Positions 55,690 to 64,000 of a DNA stretch of 64,000 bases are shown in pieces (positions within the stretch are counted from its first letter, which is position 1; each line of letters begins with the position of its first letter). The translations under genes were made by a program, and so were the position numbers. The stretch is taken from contig NC_092806.1 in NCBI RefSeq assembly GCF_040954645.1, positions 132,331,151 to 132,395,150 of the forward strand. The letters run 5' to 3'. The notes under the pieces were generated by a model, which saw only the letters and a program-made list of their open reading frames with translations, ran no database searches and was not told the DNA's origin. Source of the DNA: Diabrotica undecimpunctata (lineage: Eukaryota; Arthropoda; Insecta; Coleoptera; Chrysomelidae).

Positions 55690-56400
55690 CAGGATCTGTG
55701 TCATTATTTTGCCGCAAGTCTGGCATTCCAATATAAGAGTCCGATATGTCGCTGCTTGTAGTATCTTGCAGTACTCTCCGTTTTACTTTCTGTATACCTG
55801 CCGCTATAGATTTACTTTTTTTGCCAATTCTGTTGTAGTGTTAACCGCTCTTTCCTGTCTATTTACCTGCATCATTAAATTTTTTTCATTGTCATGTTTA
55901 TTGCAGTACTAACACTTTCTTGTTTGGGATGCTTGTTACTATTATTGTATGGTTTTTCGCAAAACACGTGAGTTTTTATTCACTGGATTATTTCTTGGAA
56001 TCCGAAATAAATTTTTGGTAGTGACGTTTTGTACACTTGAAAGATGGCATATTATTATGTTCAAAGTTATATTCTTGCAGAATTCTAGTAGGTGTTACAA
56101 TAAGTTATTACCTTGATTCAATAGAGAAAGTAAATCAGATGTTTGAGCCATGACTTATACAGAATCTGGGAATTTATGAAATGTTATGATTTGGGAATTT
56201 GGTGTTTTGTTATGCTTTTCTTACATTTCTTCGTTATCGATCTCTATAGAGCTGTTATTCATCTGAATATCCGAAAAGTCTTTTTCTCCTGAAACATCTG
56301 GATTTAAAAAATAAATTCCTGTGGTAGCAAATCCTTCTTTAGCTTTAGTAGTTGTTGCTACTTTTTAAAATGCATTTCTGAAAAAATGAGACAATGCTAT
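55690..56400 (-). pseudogene. pogo-like transposase C-terminal fragment
   Basis: Minus strand: KAKEGFATTGIYFLNPDVSG and EKDFSDIQMNNSSIEIDNEE match the GF..TGI.P.NP.VF..EDF block after the catalytic core. A long decayed linker follows, and KRRVLQDTTSSDISDSYIGM with an acidic DPDEEL end matches the family's C-terminal tail. It differs from the pogo remnant at 31594. Core and DNA-binding domains absent. Confidence 0.7.
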
Positions 56401-56914
56401 TGTATGTGTCTTTAGAAAAATGTTATATTCTTAATTGTATACTGATTTAAATAGACTAAAAATGGAAACATGCATAAGTTAAATCCGATGTGATTCATAC
56501 GATAGTAAGGACAACATTATAATGTACTTGCTTTTCCAAAATTTGTATGATTTAAACGAGATATGACTTGTGAAACGAGAATCGTTATCTAAAATTTATA
56601 ACAATAAATCACTTTTAGATGGTTTTGTGAAACCAGTAAATGTTTCAATCAGTCAGGGTCAAATTTTCATTAATTAATCCGTTTTTAGAGCATCGATAGA
56701 TAGCACAATGAAATCCTTCTTCTTCCAAAGCTATTGATTGTCATTGGCGAGGATAAATGTACATCGGTTGTATGTAGACCCCAGTTACACTTACCATGCT
56801 TATAGCTCTAACGGTTTTACCTCTTTTGCCGCTAGTAATTGATCCCACAGGCTTCTAATATTGTTCAGTCACCATTTTTCCTGGATCTTTCTCTTAGGAT
56901 ACTCCGGTCTAATA
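56401..56914. other. No gene recognised
   Basis: AT-rich; nothing supported. Confidence 0.4.
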
Positions 56915-57215
56915 TGCATTAAGTCTATTTTTGGGTTACGACATAAAACTATGATTGGCAGGGATAATAAGAGTGATCAACTGAAGAGAAGAATCGCTAT
57001 TGGGTGGGCATCATATGGAAAACTGAGAAAAACTTTTGAAAATGAGTTGCCTACATGCCTGAAGAATGTATGTATAAATGTATGAATTTACGAATGTATG
57101 AATGTATGAATGTATTTCATCAATGTGTCCTCCTAGTCTTGACATACGGAGCAGAAACATTTACTTTAACAAAAGCTTCGGCTACCAAACTAAGTCTAGT
57201 GCCATCTAAAATTTA
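56915..57215 (+). pseudogene. LINE post-RT fragment with octamer insertion
   Basis: KSDQLKRRIAIGWASYGKLR, then KTFENELPTCLK, a run of ATGAATGT-type repeats (about 57067-57114), and FHQCVLLVLTYGAETFTLTK. The two protein blocks are adjacent in this LINE family (LKRRI..GWAAFGKL ... F.QCVLPVLTYGAET), so the short tandem repeat expanded inside the coding sequence. Confidence 0.82.
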
Positions 57216-57867
57216 TATGAAGAAGTTTTTTGTAATCAAATTTTGTTTATCTAAAATTCTTCCGTACACCCAAGTGAAAGTACATCTCTGTAAGACATTG
57301 TTAATCAATCTAGTTACTATTATGTCTGAATAAGGTGTTGATTAAAATAGAGATTGTTTCTTTTCAGATGCAAATTAAATGGATTCTTTCGGGAGTTTGA
57401 TGTTTTCATTTACGACTCATCTTTTCAACAAAAAAATATTTAATTAGTTAATAATGAAGATTCAAACGGGTGTTGTCAAAAATTGAAAATCATCTCCGTT
57501 ATTTAGGCCTTGCCTGGTCACACCTATATTAATCAACTTGTTTTTTTCTTTTTCATTTTACGCCCGACGGTAGCCTATTGAAGTTGATAATAAATCAATA
57601 TTGATTATTATCAGTTAATATTTATTCATGTTTGGTAGCCAAAAATATATTCTAGTTTTTATTAAATGTAACAGTCTGAATACAAACAAGTTGAAAAGTT
57701 ATAAAGATAGTCTGGAAAAACTATCATACTTTTTATGGATGCTATATTATAATATATAAATTTTTTGTTTTGTAATGGTTTAATTTCTTAAAGAAGTCTA
57801 ACGATTACATATTGGTGAATAAGTTGATAGAAAAAAAAATAGAGGAATTACGAGTTTTTCTTAATTT
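57216..57867. other. No gene recognised
   Basis: AT-rich. A near-perfect hairpin lies at about 57585-57613 (TGATAATA...TATTATCA). The lower-coordinate end of the hAT that follows should be here, but no terminus was found. Confidence 0.4.
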
Positions 57868-59658
57868 TTGTATATTCTACTTTTAAGTTTTTTTAAAAGT
57901 CGTTTTAAAACATTCCCTTTCGATAGTCAACGCACTTCCCAGTGTAAAAGATGTTCATGTTCACTTCCCATTTATTTGTACAAAGCGGAAAATACTCTTG
58001 AGTTCAGTGAACGAGATTTTATGAAATTTATAAATTTTGCACACTCTTGCGAAGATTTGGTTAAAAGCAGTAGCATTTTTTGACAGCTAAAGGCTCTCTG
58101 TGGATGTTACAATGGATCCAAACATATTCTGGTGCTACGGCTTTGATCCTTGAAAAAATTTCCAGTGCGAGCGCCTGACATTGCCCGTGCTACATCGCTA
58201 CTTAGTCCCACACATTTATTTCATTCAATTTCATTGACATAAATGTAGCTATTAATCAGATAAAACATTACTCCAGTCTTTTTTCTTGTTGACAGATATT
58301 TACAAAATAGAAATTCTTCGAGAATAATATTTTCAAAATCGTATCTTACAAAACACATTACATTGGCATTGTCTGATATATCTGTACTTTCTGTACTACC
58401 TGTATAAATTTTGCACACTCTTGCAAAGATTTGGTTAAAAGCAGTAGCATTTTTTGACAGCTAAAGGCTCTCTGTGGATGTTACAATGGATCCAAACATA
58501 TTCTGGTGCTACGGCTTTGATCCTTGAAAAAATTTCCAGTGCGAGCGCCTGACATTGCCCGTGCTACATCGCTACTTAGTCCCACACATTTATTTCATTC
58601 AATTCCATTGACATAAATGTAGCTATTAATCAGATAAAACATTACTCCAGTCTTTTTTCTTGTTGACAGATATTTACAAAATAGAAATTCTTCGAGAATA
58701 ATATTTTCAAAATCGTATCTTACAAAACACATTACATTGGCATTGTCTGATATATCTGTACTTTCATCAACTTGCAAGGAAAAATAGTTACAGTCAATAT
58801 TATCTGCCTTCATACGCTTCACTGAGTTATTTTATAAAACCAGCGAATTCACTTGCTTTTCCTGCTTTTTATCAGATACTTATCCGAGATGCTACTATTT
58901 TCATTGCTGGAACTATTAATTTCTCGGTAATTGTGTGAGGATAACTGGTTTCAGCAATTAATTATGATATTTAATAAGAAACCAGTACGAGGTTTTCAGA
59001 TTGACCGTTTTGAGAAAATTCAAAGACATAGTCTTTTTGTTAGCTATTAATTCTCTCTTTTTATTTATAAAAAAAATCTACTGGCTTACTTCTGTATTGC
59101 TGCCTTTTAATTTCAAATACCGCTTTAATTTTAAAGTTTCATGAACACACTTGAAACTGCAGTATAACAAATAACACATAATGGTTTGACATCAGTACCT
59201 TATATAACACCGAACTGCAAGTAATCTTGCCGTTTGTAATTACCACTCGTACTTGCCTCTGGATGGACAATACTCGGCTGTCTATTATTTATCGTCGCTC
59301 TTAGAACTTGTACCCGACTGCAGATCAGTCGACGGTCTGTTTGTACAAGTTTTAGAACGTATACTTTATTTTATAACAAATTTCTCCATCGTCAGATTCA
59401 ACGTAATCAATATGCACGAAAAATACGAGCTCTCTGACTTGACACTAAGCTTAAACTGAACGGAATAAAAGAAGCAGCGGTGCAGCAGAAGAAAATTTGT
59501 AAGTTTGTGGACGTGGTACCGAAAAGTTGAAATAAAAGCGGTGGCAAAAAATCAGAGCGCGGCTTTAAAAAGCAAGATGTGAAACGGCGAGGCGAGGCGA
59601 CCCGGCATTTTGTTTTTGTGACCCGGTACCGGGTCGCAACCCACCATTTGGGAAACTG
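57868..59658 (-). pseudogene. hAT element (ZBED5-type), internally duplicated
   Basis: In minus-strand order: a terminus CAGTTTCCCAAATGGTGGGT at 59658 leading into the CGACCCGG motif usual for this branch; decayed N-part; then MKRMKADNIDCNYFSLQVDE, STDISDNANVMCFVRYDFEN and EEFLFCKYLSTRKKTG (58595-58822), the first-Asp region. Then CVGLSSDVARAMSGA and, past the duplicated segment, FIKSRSLNSRVFSALYK and HLLHWEVR near 57900-58030. A 363 bp tandem duplication (58029-58765) breaks the gene. The other terminus is not visible. Confidence 0.85.
58029..58765. repeat. Tandem duplication of 363 bp with 11 bp filler
   Basis: 58029-58391 and 58403-58765 differ at only two positions that I could find. They are joined by TGTACTACCTG, present only at the junction. 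Period 374. Confidence 0.95.
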
Positions 59659-59659
59659 C

Positions 59660-59900
59660 ACTACAACCAGGCGACGATAGATACATCTTTTAGAATTTTG
59701 TCAGGATTGGATACACTTTTGCGTCTGCTGACTACTACTTGTAAGTGTCCGCCATCCGATTTAGGCGAACAGGTTTTAAATAAAAATCAATCTCACTTGC
59801 CACAGAACTTTTCTCTGGATCCTCATCATTTGGCTGTCTGTAGGGACTTCCACAAAACGTTTCAAAAAAGTGTCGTGTATTTCCATTATTTTATTTTTAT
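59660..59900 (-). pseudogene. hAT transposase C-terminal fragment (ZBED1-like)
   Basis: Minus strand: DEDPEKSSVASEIDFYLKPV, RLNRMADTYK, then AKVYPILTKF and KMYLSSPG. The E...Y......D...WW......YP.L...A..YL..P pattern is the hAT dimerisation region of the ZBED1-like branch. It stops where the ZBED5-type hAT terminus begins at 59658, consistent with the latter having inserted into it. Confidence 0.72.
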
Positions 59901-60119
59901 CAGTTTTATGGCTCAATATAACGCTTTATAGGGCAATAATAAAACGCCATGTTTAAGAATAATCGAGATATCAAGTTCCCAGTGAAACATAAAAAGCTCT
60001 TATTATTGTGCGTATATCTTTTGCAGAAATGTACATATCTTTTGATGAATATTCAGAGGTAGCAAAGGCAAAGGAGCAAAAATAAAAATCAGATACCAGA
60101 ACTTAAAACCATTGTAAAA
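59901..60119. other. Short spacer
   Basis: AT-rich; no feature. Confidence 0.4.
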
Positions 60120-61545
60120 ATATTTAAAACTAGATAACCGAAAACTGACAGATCCTACAGCTATAAAAGCAGAAAAATGGCAAAAGTACTTCGAAGAAAT
60201 ATATCAAAAACAGATAGAGAACAGGAAAGAGAAACAATAAAGAACACGAAAAAATATGATGAAGAAAAAGAATTTACCTATACAGAAGTGAAAGAGAAAA
60301 TATGCAAACTTAAAAACAGGAAAACAGCAGGAGAAGACCAAATATGTGCAGAACTTATAAAATACGGTGCGGAGGTACGAACGAATTTACGAACCAATAT
60401 AGAATATATTAAGCAAGGAAATATTTCCCGAAAAATGAAAGAAGGGAATTATAGTGACAATTCCAAAACAAGGAGACCATAGAATATGTAAAAACTACAG
60501 AGCAATTTATTTACTGAATGTAGCATATAGAGTAATAAGTAATTACTGGTATAATTAGAGACGGACTAACAATATACACAGAACAAAGCATAGGAGAAAA
60601 TTATAAGAATGATAGAAATGACAATTCAAGATTTCCAAGCAACAATAGACACCGGAAAAGAAAGAACAGAAATAATAAAAATAAAAAATTGAGTAAGTTA
60701 AGAAGATGAGCTCTAAAAGGTATTATTTATTTTATTCCTAGACAAGATAATAAAAAATCTGTCAAACGCAGGAAATATAAACCTTTAGGCAGGAACCTTT
60801 TAAGAAGTGAAAATGAAGCCAAACTGAGAGGACTGGAAAATAAAAATAAAACAAAATATATAAACCTAAGCAAGAAAAAGAGACATAAATGACAGAAATG
60901 ACAATGGACGCGCACGGTTTCTAAGTATACTCCTAGATATTTAAAACATTTAAATATTTGGAAGTACTAGTCAACAGAAGAAATGAAAGTGTAGATATAA
61001 AAAGAAGAATTCAACAGGGAAATACAGCGTTATATAAAAAATAAAAAAAAATTTAGAGATAAGAAGATCAGAAGAGACAAAAAAATTAAAATCGACAATA
61101 CGACCATAAGACCAATAGTAGTATATGCTGCAGAGATATTTACATTAACAGCAAGAAAAGAAGAGCAACTGCAAGTTTTTTGGAAAAAGACTATGAGAAA
61201 AATAATGGGACCAAAGAGGGAAAACGAAGAGGACCCAAGACAATGGATGAAACACGAAATTCAGGAATCAATAAGTCAAGAAAATATAGTTATAGCAATA
61301 AAAGCACAGGGAATTAGATGGTAAAAGAAGCAAAGGCAGAACTAAACTGAGATGAAGACAACAACTGGAAAAAGACTTAAGGAGTTTGGAAATTAGAAAT
61401 ATGAAAGGACATGGAAGGAAATGGAAGGACAATCAAAGAAAGAGAAGAATGGAGAAAAGTAGTGCAAACAGCGAAGTTACACCAGAAACTAAAAAACCAA
61501 ACCCAGAATGTGATGATGCTCCACACAAAAAGAATCTTTAAGTGA
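60120..61545 (+). pseudogene. LINE, reverse transcriptase to C-terminus, heavily decayed
   Basis: Starts in the pre-RT region and reads KICKLKNRKTAGEDQICAEL, IKYGAE, (shifted) CKNYRAIYLLNVAYRVIS, QGDALSTILFNLFLDKII-like codons near 60710, RPIVVYAAEIFTLTARKEEQ and GPKRENEEDPRQW. The YADD segment is not recognisable. Motifs resemble the LINE at 1475-3675 (KLKNRKSPGEDQIPNELLKY). No clear tail. Confidence 0.8.
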
Positions 61546-61599
61546 AAACAGGTTCAGCTTTTTCAAGAGCGTAGGAGCGTATAGCTTCTATATATAAAG

Positions 61600-61985
61600 T
61601 TATGCAGATAAACATAGTGTAACTTTATAAACATCACATGGAGCAGAACCACTGAATAAATTTCTAACGGACATCAACAATAAAGAAGAATCAATTAAAT
61701 TTACCATTGGAACAAGAAAACAATAATTTACTTTCGTTTCTGAACGTGCTAATCACAAAAGAAGACACAGGATATACAACCAATATCTACAGAAAATCAG
61801 CTCACATTATCAGATATTTAAATGACCACTCCAACCATAACGTAAACATAAAAAAGGAATTATTAAACCCTTATAAGATAGAGCCCGAAGCACCTGCTGT
61901 GGATTCTGGATTTTTCATAGTCAACAAAGCACAAGTGTAAGTCAGCCTTTAAATCACGATATCGTAGGATCGGTATATTTATGTT
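61600..61985 (+). pseudogene. Penelope-like reverse transcriptase fragment
   Basis: Reads SHGAEPLNKFLTDINNKEES and IKFT, shifts, then EQENNNLLSFLNVLITKEDT and YTTNIYRKSAHIIRYLNDHS with NHNVNIKK. E....LPFLDVLI......T.VYRK.THT..YL...SNH is the canonical Penelope motif following the YADD box, which here is lost (YADKHSV). The GIY-YIG region is absent. It abuts the next LINE at about 61990. Confidence 0.88.
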
Positions 61986-61999
61986 ATTGTTCTCTAATC

Positions 62000-63870
62000 T
62001 GCGTGATCAATGTAAAGTTGAACATACACTTTGCCAAAAACAACATTTTTCGTCAAAAATTTAGTAATAACCCCAGGGAATTTTGGGGATACATTGGCAG
62101 ACTTCGTAAATCTTCGAGTTACCCCCAAGAAATGTATCTAGGTGACAGAAGGGCACAAGGCAATATCGAAATTGCTAACCTTTTTGCTGAGTTTTGCTGA
62201 GTTCTTCTCTAGTGTATATGAGAATGATAAAGGTGCTTCCATTCCAGATTTTGAAAACTGTGTCAGACACGTTGACACTGTAAACCTAATTCAAGTTGAC
62301 ACTATATCAGTGTTTGATAAATTAAAAAAACTTCCAAACAAATTCTCCTCGGGGCCTGATGGAATCCCACTGGTATTATTAAAGCACTGTCTATGCTCTC
62401 TTACTATGCCCCTAAAATATCTTTATAATTTATCTCTTATGACCGGTGAGTTCCCTTCTTTCTGGAAGAAAAGTTATATTGTACCCATTTTTCAGTCAGG
62501 TAAAAGGGAAGATATTGAAAAATACCGAGTAATTTGTATACAGACAGCAATCCCAAAACTTCTCGACAAGCTAGTGACTTCTCACTTATCAAAACTAACA
62601 AATAATATAATAATACCCCAACAACATGGCTATCAAAGGGGAAGGAGCACCGTGTCAAACTTGTTGGTCTACGAAGATGATATATTGGGTACCTTTGAGA
62701 GGAAGTACCAGGTGGACAGCATCTATACTGACTTCTCAAAGGCATTCGATAAAGTAAATCATCGTTATTTAATCAGTAAATTAGGAGCCATTGGTATATC
62801 TGGAAAATGGCTTGATTGGTATGATAGTTTTCTTGTGGGTAACACCCAGAGCATTAAGATAAATGGTGTGTTGTCTCAATCTGTTGACGTACTCTCTGGA
62901 GTACCACAGAGGTCACATTGTGGTTCTCTACTTTTTGTCCTCTTTGTTAACGATGTTGAGAAAGTCATTAAGTATTTTCTTTCTAAACTTTCTCAACTTT
63001 GCTGATGATAAAAAAATTTATAAAGTCATTACTTGTCAGTATGATCAAGCTACAAGAGGATCTCAGCAGATTTAGCGATTGGTGCAAACTAAATGAATTA
63101 AAATTGAACATTGATAAGTGTTGTGTTATTACTTTTCACAGAAAACAAAGAATTTTAAATTATATAGCATTATAGCATTGATAACACTCAGCTGTCTAGG
63201 CAGGACTGTGTTAAGGATTTAGGTGTTTATTTTGATTGTAAATTAACATTTCGTAAACATCTAGAGGTCACAGTAAACAGTGCATTTAAACAATTAGGGT
63301 TTATAACTAGAAACACTTCTCAATTTTCATGTTTTGTTTTATCAATTCTTTTTAATAGTATCATTCGCTCCAGACTAGAATATGCAATAGTTGTATGGAG
63401 ACCTTACTAACAAACATCTATAGACAAGCTTGATCGTGTTCAGCATAAATTTGGTAAACACTATCATTACCGTAGTGCTTTTGATGACCTCTCTGTCCCA
63501 TACAGTTATAGTATGATAGCTGATCACTTGAAAATGGTTTCTATGAATCGGCGAAAAGATTATTTTTGCCTAATATTCCTTTACATAATTGCTAATAAAT
63601 TGATAAATTGCCCTGAACTTTTAAATCGATTAGGTGTTAACACTCTTCAAGGAACTACTCATATGGTGAGACTCTTACTCATATGGTGAGACTATATAAT
63701 AGGTACCAAAGTGATTTGGACTTATTTTTCCAGTCCTTTTGTTAAACTTTACTAATTATTTTACAATGTTTTGCTTACTTTGAAAAATTGTATATATATT
63801 ATATTTTGTTCCAATGTAAATGGTATAATCCGTTAATAAATAAATAAAAAAAAATAAATAAATGATAAAT
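62000..63870 (+). pseudogene. Jockey/CR1-type LINE, 5'-truncated, with A-rich tail
   Basis: The long frame 62142-63005 holds the pre-RT region and RT domains: KKLPNKFSSGPDGIPLVLLK, GEFPSFWKKSYIVPIFQSG, QQHGYQRGRSTVSNLLVYED, DFSKAFDKVNHRYLISKLGA and LSGVPQRSHCGSLLFVLFVN. A frameshift before the catalytic box moves FLNFADDKKIYKVI (FADD 62998-63009) to another frame. The C-terminal region (NELKLNIDKCCVITFHRKQR and onward) has stops. It ends in AATAAATAAA repeats at 63834-63870. A 20 bp tandem duplication of ACTCATATGGTGAGAC lies at about 63657-63696. Confidence 0.92.
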
Positions 63871-64000
63871 AGTTCTGCTCGAGTACCCATTCCATTCGGA
63901 ACCAGAATTACATCTCACTAATATTTTCTTCTAACTTTTCATAAATTCTCCTATAAATTACTTTAAGCAGAATTTTTAAAGTGAGACTCATTCATCTCTC
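63871..64000. other. Window edge
   Basis: Sequence beyond the LINE tail, not recognised. Confidence 0.4.

Noticed and set aside
59407..59661. 84-codon minus-strand ORF with Arg/Phe-rich product
   Set aside because: Covers the hAT terminal region (CGACCCGG motif), which is non-coding in this branch.

Overview
This 64 kb window looks like intergenic repeat-rich DNA from an insect. The DNA is strongly AT-rich. Nearly every recognisable coding trace is a eukaryotic transposable element: APE-type LINEs of several clades, Penelope-like elements, Tc1/mariner, pogo, piggyBac, MULE and hAT transposons. The mixture recalls large beetle (leaf-beetle-like) genomes, but that placement is from memory and is weak. 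I found no convincing host protein gene, tRNA, CRISPR array or prokaryotic feature. Most elements are pseudogenes with stops and frameshifts. The one clearly uninterrupted transposase is the Tc1-like gene at 42470-43531 (minus), whose element has terminal inverted repeats and a TA target duplication.

Layout. 1-8.3 kb: a LINE bounded by ~85 bp direct repeats, an inverted Jockey/CR1-type LINE and smaller LINE pieces. 8.3-13.1 kb: a MULE with a FLYWCH domain and visible termini, a piggyBac remnant, a Jockey RT remnant and a Tc1 fragment. 13.1-21.1 kb: several hairpins, a LINE with a 14 bp target-site duplication, an element with long inverted repeats enclosing a CXC-rich pseudogene, a (TA)n array and a DDE transposase relic. 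21-25 kb: dispersed short repeats, a LINE ORF1 fragment and a five-copy array of 36-nt stem-loops upstream of a short gag-like ORF. 25-30 kb: two Tc1/mariner-like elements with clear TA-flanked termini, one carrying a nested 188 bp LINE tail. 30-35.4 kb: Penelope, Jockey and pogo fragments, a 77 bp near-perfect palindrome and a young 5'-truncated LINE with a 13 bp duplication.

36-41 kb: MADF-like and LINE scraps and an unclassified transposase-like pseudogene. 42.2-43.7 kb: the intact Tc1-like element. 44-47 kb: a second piggyBac relic, an unassigned GC-richer block and a 5S rRNA-derived sequence. 47.5-49.7 kb: two related DDE transposase relics tail to tail. 51.1-52.8 kb: a hAT element with both ends and an 8 bp duplication. 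53.8-64 kb: LINE, pogo, hAT and Penelope fragments, including a recent 363 bp tandem duplication inside a hAT pseudogene, ending in a Jockey/CR1-type LINE with an A-rich tail.

The elements are not an operon or pathway; they are layered insertions. The most unusual item is the stem-loop array at 24128-24536: five copies with an invariant 9-nt loop, a constant single pyrimidine bulge and three paired substitutions that preserve the stem, while the spacers have diverged. All family calls come from reading motifs by eye; no searches were run.
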